Assembly (NCBI GenBank): GCA_014730295.1
Contig: WJIN01000049.1
Span: forward strand, 1-7,969
Source of the DNA: Promethearchaeota archaeon
GTDB lineage: Archaea > Asgardarchaeota > Lokiarchaeia > Sigynarchaeales > SOKP01
Reading direction: 5' to 3'
Length of the DNA stretch: 7,969 bases
The notes under the pieces are model-generated. The model was not told the origin of the DNA, searched no databases, and saw only the letters and a list, made by a program, of their open reading frames with translations. Both the position numbers and the translations under genes were made by a program. This document shows positions 1 to 6,267 of this stretch, piece by piece. The stretch's first letter is position 1. Each line of letters begins with the position of its first letter.

Positions 1-162
1 ATTAAGGATGGTGAGATTAAACTTCCAATTAAGGGAGGGAATCTAAGTGGAAATGTATTAGCTATGCTCCAAAACATTATCGCAGTTTCCCAAGAGCAAG
101 AATTTTCTGGAAATTCTCTATTTCCCTATATTGCTTTTAAATATCTCTCAATATCATCATAA
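1..162 (+). CDS. C-terminal end of a TldD/PmbA-family protein (partial)
   Basis: Frame 1 is open from the left edge to TAA at 160-162, giving 53 residues of a gene that starts outside the window. The visible tail contains GNVLAMLQNI, a short linker with EF.GN, and ends PYIAFKYLSIS. This resembles the C-terminal domain of PmbA-type proteins, where a G-N-L-x-x-M-L-x-N-I stretch is followed by a final hydrophobic strand. In that family, TldD/TldE (PmbA) form a zinc-dependent protease that degrades unfolded or modified peptides; the metal site, if present, would be on the missing part. The next gene follows after 36 bp on the same strand, so the two may share a transcript. The assignment rests on a short tail and TldD versus PmbA cannot be settled here. 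Confidence 0.6.
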   Translation: MKDGEIKLPIKGGNLSGNVLAMLQNIIAVSQEQEFSGNSLFPYIAFKYLSISS

Positions 163-181
163 CTTGTAATTAATAAAATCC

Positions 182-188
182 AAGGAGG
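182..188 (+). promoter_or_regulatory. Shine-Dalgarno site deciding the TTG start of ald
   Basis: AAGGAGG lies 10 nt before the TTG at 199. It is a near-perfect anti-SD match and supports initiation at the non-ATG codon. The site falls in the 36 bp gap after the TldD/PmbA-like gene, as expected for an internal gene of a polycistronic message. Confidence 0.85.
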
Positions 189-198
189 AATAATTAAA

Positions 199-1314
199 TT
201 GATAATTGGAATTCCAAAGGAGATTAAAGCAGGGGAAGGACGAGTAGTATTAACTCCTGCTAGTGTAGAAGATTTGATCAGTAAAGGCCATAAAATATAT
301 GTCGAGACAAATGCGGGAAAAACTGCTGGATTTGACAATAATGAATACGAAAGGCTTGGGGCTAATATTTTAAGTTCCAAAAGAAAGGTATATGAGAGTT
401 CAGATTTAGTGGTTAAGGTTAAAGAGCCCGTTAAAGAAGAATTGGATTATTTCAATCCTGGTCCTGTATTATTTTCTTTTCTTCATTTAGCAGCAAATAG
501 GAATCTTACGAAAATCTTTATTGATGGCAAGAGTACTGTACTCGCATTTGAATCGATTACGCTAAATGACAATACTGCTCCAATTCTAATTCCTATGTCC
601 GAAGTCGCCGGTAGGATGGCAACCGTTATGGGAGCAAACCTATTATCAACTCATAATAAAGGAGCGGGAATACTCTTAGGAGGATCATCAGGCGTTCCTA
701 AAGGAAATGTTGTGGTTATTGGTGGAGGAACAGCAGGATATAATGCTGCTACAGCAGCCTATGGGCTAGGAGCAAACGTTACAATTATAGAGAAAAATAT
801 TGATAGAATACGTTATTTAGGTGAAATCTTGCCTAAGGGGATTTCAATAATGAAATCTAATTCTCAAAACCTAAGAAGGTATGTAGAATCAGCGAATCTA
901 TTAATAGGCACAGTCTATATCCCTAATTCTAAAGCGCCGCATATAGTAACTCGTGATATGGTAAAATCTATGAGGAAAAATTCAGTTATTGTAGACGTTG
1001 CCATTGATCAAGGGGGTTGCATTGAGACCAGTAAACCAACTTCCCATATCAATTCTACGTATGTAGAAGAGGATGTTATTCATTATTGTGTAACAAATAT
1101 GCCCGGTGCTTATCCAAGAACTTCAACAGAAGCACTTTCAGAGAATTTATACCCCTATCTGGTTGAACTTGTGTCAGAGGAGAGTCTTGATGAGATCTTA
1201 AAATCCAACGAGGTTCTGAGAAGTGGAGTTAATGTCTATAAAGGAAAAGTGACATTAAAACCAGTTGCAGACGAATTTGGTTTTATTTTTAATGATATCA
1301 ACGACTTATTGTAA
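199..1314 (+). CDS. ald: Alanine dehydrogenase
   Basis: A 371-residue protein of normal length for NAD-dependent L-alanine dehydrogenase, which reversibly converts alanine to pyruvate and ammonia in the cytoplasm. The key residues fall at the textbook (Mycobacterium) numbering: Arg15 and Lys75 (substrate binding), His96 and Asp270 (catalysis). The Rossmann motif GGGTAG is at 175-180, with an acidic residue (Glu198) at the end of the second strand, suggesting NAD rather than NADP. The C-terminal segment ([15 protein letters not shown]) is also typical. The start is TTG, supported by AAGGAGG 10 nt upstream; the fit of residue numbering to this start is independent support. It follows a TldD/PmbA-like gene by 36 bp and converges with the dehydratase gene. 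The wider family includes ornithine cyclodeaminase-unrelated transhydrogenase alpha chains and lysine-ketoglutarate enzymes, but the residue pattern favours alanine dehydrogenase. Likely role: nitrogen assimilation or alanine catabolism; direction is not visible from sequence. Confidence 0.95.
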   Translation: MIIGIPKEIKAGEGRVVLTPASVEDLISKGHKIYVETNAGKTAGFDNNEYERLGANILSSKRKVYESSDLVVKVKEPVKEELDYFNPGPVLFSFLHLAANRNLTKIFIDGKSTVLAFESITLNDNTAPILIPMSEVAGRMATVMGANLLSTHNKGAGILLGGSSGVPKGNVVVIGGGTAGYNAATAAYGLGANVTIIEKNIDRIRYLGEILPKGISIMKSNSQNLRRYVESANLLIGTVYIPNSKAPHIVTRDMVKSMRKNSVIVDVAIDQGGCIETSKPTSHINSTYVEEDVIHYCVTNMPGAYPRTSTEALSENLYPYLVELVSEESLDEILKSNEVLRSGVNVYKGKVTLKPVADEFGFIFNDINDLL

Positions 1315-1330
1315 ATACACCATACCATCT

Positions 1331-1347
1331 TTATTTTTATTTCATTT
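1331..1347 (+). terminator. T-rich tract downstream of ald
   Basis: A T-rich run (TTATTTTTATTTCATTT) begins 17 nt after the ald stop, with no strong hairpin before it. Archaeal RNA polymerase commonly stops at such U-rich stretches. The 106 bp gap between the convergent genes (1315-1420) holds no other recognisable feature. Confidence 0.35.
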
Positions 1348-1420
1348 AAAACAAATACCACTTATTAATGTCAAAACTTGCTTTCAAGATTTCAATTTTT
1401 CTAGTAATATGTTGATTTTA

Positions 1421-3100
1421 TTAAGTTTCAGGCAATTTGATAATTGCTCCTTTATCTGCGGAAGTTACAAGTGAACGATATTTTAATAAAGTCCTACTTT
1501 TAATGTTTTTTTCATATGGAGTCCAATCTTTTAGCCTATCCTTGATTTCACCCTCAGATAATTTCACATTCAATTTACGGTTCGGAATATCAATATCTAT
1601 AAGATCTCCTTCTTGGATAACAGCAATTGGTCCTCCTACATATGCTTCAGGACATACATGACCTATACATGGCCCAGCAGTTGCTCCGGAGAACCTACCG
1701 TCTGTAATTAGAGCTACTTTATTCATGTCCTTTCTTAACATAAGATTTGCAGTGAGGGCAACCAACTCGGGCATCCCCGGACCTCCTTTAGGACCTTCAT
1801 ATCTAATAATCATTATCATCCCATTCTCTATTTCATGATTAGATAAAGCCTTAATCGCTGATTTTTCCGAATTAAAACACATTGCTGATCCCGTGTATTT
1901 CAGCATATCTTTATTTGATATTGCAGATTGTTTCACAACTGCACCATCTGGAGCAAGATTACCCTTTAAAATAACGGTTCCTCCTTCTGGATATATCGGA
2001 TTAGCTAAAGTTCGAATAACATCTTCGTTGAGGACTTTCACGCGTCTTATATTTTTTCCAATAGGTTTACCTGTGACGGTAAGACAATCAAGGTATAGAA
2101 AATCCCTTAATCTCGAAAGCAATGCTGGAATCCCTCCAGCTTTATAGAGGTCAACAGTTCCATAATCACCAGATGGAGATACGTTCACTATCATTGGTAT
2201 CTTTTTACAAAATTCATTGAAATCTTCAAAATTAAAATCTAAACCCATCTCATGAGCAATTGCAGGTAAGTGAAGTGTTGAATTTGTAGATCCACCAAGA
2301 GCCATATCAACTACTATAACGTTTTGAAGTGATTTTTCATCCATAATCATTGATGGAGTAATATTTCTTCTCAATAATTCCATAATTTGACGTCCAGAAT
2401 TTTTAGCAACTATATATTTCATTCTAGTGGTAGCAGGAATAGTTGCAGCATTAGGTAACGTCATACCAAATGCTTCCATTAAACATTGAGTAGTATTGGC
2501 GGTACCCATAAATTCACAAGCACCATACGTTGCACAAGATACACATTTAGTTTTCTTTACAAAATCTCCATATAGTTTATTGTCTATTCCCTTATAATCT
2601 GGTGAATATTCAATCTCAAAAAAATTGGGACCCCCGGGTACGCATATTGTCGGGATGTCAAGTCTAGCAGCTGCCATAAGAATCGCTGGATTTATTTTAT
2701 CGCAGCTTGAAAGTGTAACCATTGCGTCTAATCGATGGGCTTCTATCATTGCTTCGATCGAATCAGCGATGATTTCTCTTTGAGGTAAAATATATCTCAT
2801 ACCGACATTTCCATTTGCCCATCCATCGCAAGGGGCTATGGTACAGAATTCAAATGGAATTCCTCCATTCTCTATTATTCCTTCCTTAACTGCAATTGCT
2901 AATTCTCTTAGGTGTTTATGTCCTGGATTTACTTCATTCCAAGTATTTACAACTCCTATGAATGGTTTGTTCTTAATCTCTTTTTCTTCTAAGCCCAGAC
3001 CGCTTATAATCCCAAGCGGAGCAAAGTAGTAAGGAGTGCTTTTAATAATATCAAATATCTCATTACTCCGATTTTTTAATTTTGCATTATCATTAACCAT
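1421..3100 (-). CDS. ilvD: Dihydroxy-acid dehydratase / IlvD-Edd family dehydratase
   Basis: A 559-residue member of the IlvD/Edd iron-sulfur dehydratases. The best guess is dihydroxy-acid dehydratase, which makes the 2-oxo acids for valine and isoleucine. Visible landmarks: NTWNEVNPGH (52-61), with Gly60 where 2Fe-2S members have a cysteine, as in E. coli-type 4Fe-4S IlvD; CDG at 91-93 (Mg-binding Asp92); SCDK at 132-135 (cluster Cys133 and the lysine usually carbamylated); Cys195 in GACEFMGTAN; LGGSTN (268-273); EGPKGGPGMPE (435-445, Mg ligand Glu445); and GRFSGAT (468-474) with the catalytic Ser471. Length suits the compact archaeal forms. Some motifs differ from the usual IlvD: WANGN for IAMGH, NPAILMA for PGMLMA, and SGATAG for SGATRG. 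The GTAN-T and PNAATIPA stretch recalls sugar-acid dehydratases, so an aldonate substrate is an alternative. No other branched-chain gene is in the window. There is no convincing SD; a TATA-like box sits 27 nt upstream of the ATG. Confidence 0.85.
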   Translation of the reverse strand: MVNDNAKLKNRSNEIFDIIKSTPYYFAPLGIISGLGLEEKEIKNKPFIGVVNTWNEVNPGHKHLRELAIAVKEGIIENGGIPFEFCTIAPCDGWANGNVGMRYILPQREIIADSIEAMIEAHRLDAMVTLSSCDKINPAILMAAARLDIPTICVPGGPNFFEIEYSPDYKGIDNKLYGDFVKKTKCVSCATYGACEFMGTANTTQCLMEAFGMTLPNAATIPATTRMKYIVAKNSGRQIMELLRRNITPSMIMDEKSLQNVIVVDMALGGSTNSTLHLPAIAHEMGLDFNFEDFNEFCKKIPMIVNVSPSGDYGTVDLYKAGGIPALLSRLRDFLYLDCLTVTGKPIGKNIRRVKVLNEDVIRTLANPIYPEGGTVILKGNLAPDGAVVKQSAISNKDMLKYTGSAMCFNSEKSAIKALSNHEIENGMIMIIRYEGPKGGPGMPELVALTANLMLRKDMNKVALITDGRFSGATAGPCIGHVCPEAYVGGPIAVIQEGDLIDIDIPNRKLNVKLSEGEIKDRLKDWTPYEKNIKSRTLLKYRSLVTSADKGAIIKLPET

Positions 3101-3122
3101 AGTTACTTTTTAAACTTCCAGC

Positions 3123-3131
3123 TATTTAATA
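3123..3131 (-). promoter_or_regulatory. Possible TATA box of the ilvD-like gene
   Basis: On the minus strand the sequence reads TATTAAATA, centred 27 nt before the ATG at 3100, the spacing expected for an archaeal TATA box when transcription starts at the start codon. A GGAAG at 3115-3119 is too far (14 nt) from the ATG for a good SD. AT-richness makes chance matches easy. Confidence 0.4.
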
Positions 3132-3165
3132 ACTAATCATATATTCTTTATCGAAATGATTTAAG

Positions 3166-3182
3166 TTAAATTAGAAAAAAGT
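3166..3182 (-). terminator. Possible T-tract terminator after the DUF362 gene
   Basis: On the minus strand a run of six T (complement of 3175-3180) lies about 50 nt past the DUF362 stop, just before the dehydratase promoter. There is no clear hairpin. It would separate the two same-strand genes into independent transcripts. The rest of the 130 bp gap (3101-3230) shows no gene. Confidence 0.25.
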
Positions 3183-3230
3183 TAGAAGAAATAATATAAA
3201 TTTGATTTAAAAATACGACACACTAAATTA

Positions 3231-4454
3231 TTAGTGGTTCTTTTCTTCTTTTTTAATTTGAATATTCATTAGATTATATTCTCTTGTTCCGAGTCCTATT
3301 TTCTCAGCTGCTTCAAGTTGTGTTTCCCAATGGTGTGATGGAACTCCATCTTTGTTCAAATCGAGTTCATTAGTTTTATCATCAAACCGCGGTATATATG
3401 AAAACCATTCGGAAGTTTCTTTAGGCAAATTCTTAATATCACCTATTATTGAATGGGAGTTTATAGAAGATTGATGAACAAGATCCACACAAGCTTGATC
3501 TAACGCAACTGGATCCATTGATGCCAAAATTCCAATATCACTTACGAATGGCAAATCCGAACTTCCAGAACAATCACACTGCCATGTAATATCAATTGCA
3601 TAATTAATATAGAATATTTTTTCAGCTCCAAAATACTCAACTACTCCTTTAGCATTATCAACCATCTGATAAATAAATTGTTCTCTACTTACTCCACCAA
3701 GATCCACCACCTTATGTTCGCATACAGAGGCACACATATAGCAATATCTACATTCATCCTCATTACGAGTAATTTTTTGTTCATCTTTTCTAGATATTGC
3801 TCCTGTTGGACAAATTTCCGTGCACTTATTACAATCCGGGACACAATTTTCTAAATTAAAATCAAATTTCTCTCCAGTATGAGCTTCGGTTTTACCACCT
3901 TTCGAAACACATCCAATCCCCAGGTTTTTAATAGCACCTCCAAAACCTGCTCCCGAATGCCCCTTAAAATGAGAAGCGAGAATAATTTTTTCAAATTCTC
4001 TCAGTCTTCCTGCTACTTTAATATCTTTAAAATATGTACCATCAATTTTTTGAATGATATAATCAAGACCATTAGGTCCATCAAGCATTAATATTGGACA
4101 CCCCATTGTCTCCTCAGTATATCCATGTTTTAATGCGACTTCTAAATATTCTTCCTCGTTTGCCCTTCCTCCATATTCACCCGCTGCACCTGGGATACCC
4201 CATCCGCAGGACTCTGCAACATTCGGAGTAGCGTCAAGGCTTTTCACATAATCACATAAAAACCGAATATAGGAAGGTCTAATATATCTGGTATTTTCTA
4301 ATGCACCAAAGTGAGTTTTAATAACGACTTTATCAGATTTATTGGTCTTTTGCTCAAATCCTATTTTTTTCAATGCTAGTGGTCCTTTGAACCTGGACAT
4401 ACTTTGCTGGTAATTATATGTCCGAGCTGATAAATAATATACATCTGATTTCAT
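3231..4454 (-). CDS. DUF362 domain protein with two 4Fe-4S ferredoxin motifs
   Basis: A 407-residue protein of the DUF362 / uncharacterised Fe-S cluster family (COG2768-like). DUF362 signatures: VIKTHFG..ENTRYIRP (44-60), HFKGH..AGFGGAIKNLGIG (162-181), and the C-terminal GILASMDPVALDQACVDL (308-325). A bacterial-ferredoxin insert lies at about 200-250. The first cluster motif is Cys204, 208, 211, 215 followed by Pro, with CX3C instead of the usual CX2C opening. The second is Cys235, 238, 241, 245 followed by Glu instead of Pro. Cys293 and Cys295 (QCDCSG) form an extra pair. There is no signal peptide or membrane helix, so it is probably cytoplasmic. The biochemical function of the family is not established; an electron-transfer or redox role is inferred only from the clusters. 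The adjacent genes do not reveal a partner. The ATG at 4454 has no SD but has a TATA-like box 26 nt upstream. Confidence 0.9.
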   Translation of the reverse strand: MKSDVYYLSARTYNYQQSMSRFKGPLALKKIGFEQKTNKSDKVVIKTHFGALENTRYIRPSYIRFLCDYVKSLDATPNVAESCGWGIPGAAGEYGGRANEEEYLEVALKHGYTEETMGCPILMLDGPNGLDYIIQKIDGTYFKDIKVAGRLREFEKIILASHFKGHSGAGFGGAIKNLGIGCVSKGGKTEAHTGEKFDFNLENCVPDCNKCTEICPTGAISRKDEQKITRNEDECRYCYMCASVCEHKVVDLGGVSREQFIYQMVDNAKGVVEYFGAEKIFYINYAIDITWQCDCSGSSDLPFVSDIGILASMDPVALDQACVDLVHQSSINSHSIIGDIKNLPKETSEWFSYIPRFDDKTNELDLNKDGVPSHHWETQLEAAEKIGLGTREYNLMNIQIKKEEKNH

Positions 4455-4476
4455 AAATTAGTATTAGAAACATAAA

Positions 4477-4484
4477 ATTATAAA
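4477..4484 (-). promoter_or_regulatory. TATA box of the DUF362 gene
   Basis: The minus strand reads TTTATAAT, centred 26-27 nt upstream of the ATG at 4454. With no SD in the 25 nt before the ATG, this fits a leaderless archaeal transcript starting at or next to the start codon. Confidence 0.5.
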
Positions 4485-4529
4485 CTAATTATTATACTCT
4501 TATAAAAAATCTATATAATTTAATCAATA

Positions 4530-4546
4530 GATTTTTATAAAAAATC
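4530..4546 (+). promoter_or_regulatory. Palindromic AT-rich element, possible promoter/operator of the small membrane gene
   Basis: GATTTTTATAAAAAATC has 7 bp inverted arms around a 3 nt centre and contains a TATA-like core. The 12-mer TTATAAAAAATC within it (4535-4546) also occurs at 4500-4511, 35 bp upstream. If 4536-4543 is the TATA box, transcription would start near 4565, leaving a leader of about 55 nt that carries the SD of the next gene. It lies in the 165 bp divergent region between the DUF362 gene and the small membrane gene. Confidence 0.35.
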
Positions 4547-4606
4547 GTAATTCTTACTAAAATAGATAATCAAGAATTTTATTGGAATTTATTTAAAATC
4601 ATTATA

Positions 4607-4614
4607 AAAGGAGA
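4607..4614 (+). promoter_or_regulatory. Shine-Dalgarno site of the small membrane protein gene
   Basis: AAAGGAGA ends 5 nt before the ATG at 4620. It is a clear ribosome binding site and the main evidence that this short reading frame is a real gene. Confidence 0.75.
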
Positions 4615-4619
4615 ATAAA

Positions 4620-4865
4620 ATGGATATCAAAATAATTTTGCAGGAATTTACTGATCATTTTAAAGATGAGTTAAAGAGGATTATAATTTATGCTGTGTTA
4701 ATATTATTTTTTGGCTTTCTTACCTCTTATAATATTTTTAGGATGGTTTTAGGATTAGACGTAGCTTCGAGTTGGTATTTGGGAAGTATAACTACTCTTA
4801 TTTCTACATTAATCATAATTCTAGCACTTAATGGAATTTGGTTTTTTTTAAAAACGCGTAGATAG
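4620..4865 (+). CDS. Small two-helix membrane protein, function unknown
   Basis: An 81-residue reading frame with ATG start, good SD and its own upstream promoter-like sequence. Residues 1-19 are a polar, charged N-terminus (FTDHFKDELKR) that could form an amphipathic helix. About 20-44 is a first membrane segment (IIIYAVLILFFGFLTS) and about 52-76 a second (SITTLISTLIIILALNGIWFF), ending in a basic KTRR tail. The positive-inside rule suggests both ends face the cytoplasm, with a short external loop around GLDVASS. I do not recognise a family. It stands alone between divergent and convergent neighbours, so context gives no role. Confidence 0.65.
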   Translation: MDIKIILQEFTDHFKDELKRIIIYAVLILFFGFLTSYNIFRMVLGLDVASSWYLGSITTLISTLIIILALNGIWFFLKTRR

Positions 4866-4888
4866 TTATATTCGCATGGATCTTTAAT

Positions 4889-4922
4889 AAAAAAAAAGGA
4901 AAATATGTTATAATAGTTTTCC
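4889..4922 (-). terminator. Hairpin plus T9 terminator at the end of treT
   Basis: On the minus strand, GGAAAA pairs with TTTTCC (4917-4922 with 4898-4903) around a loop of about 13 nt, one G-T pair possibly extending the stem, and is followed directly by nine T (complement of 4889-4897). It overlaps the last codons and TAA of treT. This is the best terminator-like structure in the window. The 42 bp gap shared with the convergent small membrane gene holds nothing else. Confidence 0.55.
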
Positions 4923-6110
4923 AAACAAGTTTAAATAATTATTTACATGATTTATGAGGAGAAATTGTTCTTTTACTTTTTCCTTACCTCTCTTACCCAT
5001 CTGTTGAGCAATTTTTGGATTTTTTAGCAAATATTCAATTTTTTGGGCGCAATCCTCAACAGTATCAACTAAAAAACCATTTTTTCCATCGTCTATTTGT
5101 AACTTGATTCCTCCAACATTTCCCCCAATTACGGGTGTCTCCTTCCATAACGCTTCAGTTACAGTTAATCCAAATCCTTCCTTAATTGACTTCTGCAAAA
5201 TTACATCGGACACTTTCTGGAAGGCATTTACTTCAATATCATGAACTCCATCTAGATTTGTAAATATATGAATATCAGGATCGCTATTTGCATAGTCTTG
5301 AACCTTTTTCAAGTATTCTACTCCTTCGGGATCATCCTCAGCTAAGCTCCCTATTAAAATCAAACTTAGATCCATATTCTCTTTCACCAATCTGTATGCA
5401 TCAATTACCCCAAAGGGATCCTTCCAAGGGTCAAAACGCGAAATTTGAGTAATAAGAGGTTTATCTTTTTCAACAAATTTTTTAACAATTTCAATTGCTC
5501 TTTCTTCACTAATTTCACGGTTTTTTTCTGAAAACGGATCTATTGATGGAGGGATTTGAAATATTGATTCCCGAATGTCTGGTTGAGCATATTCCTTTTT
5601 TGTAAAGATGAGCGCATCATATTTAGGTAAATAATCAGCAATCATCTTCCAAGCTTGAGGATTGGGATTTGATGTATCTATATGACATCTCCAAATCCAT
5701 TTCCCACTTTTTTCATCAATTTCATCTATTATAGGACAAGGCTGAGGATCATGTATAATAACATAATCTCCAGAAGGTTCAATCTGATTGAATGTGGATT
5801 TAGCTTGATTTATATAAAGAGAAATTTCATCCTGAGAAAAAGAGATTTCCATATTTCCTTGAAGTGCATTATGCATTTTTTTTGTTACCTCAAAAAAGGA
5901 TTCAGGGGCTGAAAAAGTTTCCCAAACTGCATCTAAAGTTAATTCACGCATCAATGGAATCATATTTTGTAGTATCTCTGCTACTCCTCCCCCAAATTTT
6001 GTAGAATTAATATGTAGTATTCGCATTTCTTGATATTTAAATGCTTTCTCTCTCAATTTTTTGACGTATTTTCGCCCAATTAGTTTTTCATATTTTTCTA
6101 GAACTGACAT
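4908..6110 (-). CDS. treT: Trehalose synthase TreT (GT4 glycosyltransferase)
   Basis: A 400-residue GT-B fold glycosyltransferase closely resembling archaeal TreT, which reversibly makes trehalose from NDP-glucose and glucose. The N-terminal half has the TreT hallmarks: a short helical lead (EKYEKLIG), HINSTKFGGGVAEIL (33-47), FFEVTKKMHNALQG (72-85), HDPQP (120-124), WRCHID (140-145) and PPSIDP (187-192). The C-terminal half has the nucleotide-sugar site: SRFDPWK (224-230, Arg225 and Lys230), DDPEG (259-263), and the GT4 E-x7-E motif with Glu311 and Glu319 in KEGFGLTVTEALW, then GGNVGGIKLQIDDG. There is no signal peptide; it is cytoplasmic. Length equals that of characterised Thermococcales enzymes. 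An ACCTC complement (GAGGT) lies 9 nt upstream of the ATG. It is divergent from a sugar ABC transporter, matching the trehalose/maltose locus of Thermococcales, where TreT is thought to process imported trehalose. Direction in vivo (synthesis or breakdown) cannot be read from sequence. Confidence 0.92.
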   Translation of the reverse strand: MSVLEKYEKLIGRKYVKKLREKAFKYQEMRILHINSTKFGGGVAEILQNMIPLMRELTLDAVWETFSAPESFFEVTKKMHNALQGNMEISFSQDEISLYINQAKSTFNQIEPSGDYVIIHDPQPCPIIDEIDEKSGKWIWRCHIDTSNPNPQAWKMIADYLPKYDALIFTKKEYAQPDIRESIFQIPPSIDPFSEKNREISEERAIEIVKKFVEKDKPLITQISRFDPWKDPFGVIDAYRLVKENMDLSLILIGSLAEDDPEGVEYLKKVQDYANSDPDIHIFTNLDGVHDIEVNAFQKVSDVILQKSIKEGFGLTVTEALWKETPVIGGNVGGIKLQIDDGKNGFLVDTVEDCAQKIEYLLKNPKIAQQMGKRGKEKVKEQFLLINHVNNYLNLFGKLL

Positions 6111-6119
6111 TTTTTCTTA

Positions 6120-6124
6120 ACCTC
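6120..6124 (-). promoter_or_regulatory. Shine-Dalgarno site of treT
   Basis: The minus strand reads GAGGT, 9 nt before the ATG at 6110, supporting this start and implying a transcript with a leader. Confidence 0.6.
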
Positions 6125-6191
6125 GATTCCAATAAAACTTACTTTTTATAATTTTTGATCATATCTTCGTAAATAAAATTAAGATGTTAGA

Positions 6192-6199
6192 TTTATAAA
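6192..6199. promoter_or_regulatory. Self-complementary TATA-like box in the treT/binding-protein divergent region
   Basis: TTTATAAA is identical on both strands and sits roughly mid-way in the 157 bp divergent intergenic region (6111-6267). On the minus strand it would start treT transcription near 6169, leaving a leader that contains the SD. On the plus strand it would start near 6222. A second minus-strand TATA-like sequence at 6142-6150 would place the start too close to the SD. Confidence 0.35.
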
Positions 6200-6238
6200 C
6201 GAAATGTTGATCCATTCTCATACAAACTTGAAAAATTT

Positions 6239-6248
6239 AGTATAAAAA
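6239..6248 (+). promoter_or_regulatory. TATA box for leaderless transcription of the binding-protein gene
   Basis: AGTATAAAAA is centred about 24-26 nt upstream of the ATG at 6268. No SD is present between it and the ATG, so a transcript starting at the ATG is plausible. Confidence 0.45.
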
Positions 6249-6267
6249 ATCAAAAAGCGATAAAAAT

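Noticed and set aside
52..79. Possible frameshift or decay of the TldD/PmbA-like gene
   Set aside because: The frame runs unbroken to a stop that fits the family's C-terminus; it is partial only because of the window edge.
126..380. 84-codon minus-strand frame over the start of ald
   Set aside because: Antisense to the well-supported ald start and its SD; no recognisable domain.
1265..1474. 69-codon plus-strand frame overlapping the end of ald and of the dehydratase gene
   Set aside because: It lies partly in ald, partly in the T-rich gap and partly antisense to the dehydratase; low-complexity Phe/Leu-rich product and no SD.
1893..2147. Plus-strand frames within the dehydratase gene (also 1437-1661 and 2838-3029)
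   Set aside because: Antisense shadows of a fully conserved enzyme; no ribosome site or family resemblance.
5682..5912. 76-codon plus-strand frame inside treT, and the 70-codon frame at 3879-4091 inside the DUF362 gene
   Set aside because: Both are antisense to conserved coding sequence with no independent support.
6137..6155. Possible TrmB-type operator (TACTTT half-site) in the treT/binding-protein region
   Set aside because: Only the left half of the known Thermococcales TrmB palindrome is present; TACTTT also appears at 3104 and 7774, so it is not specific here.
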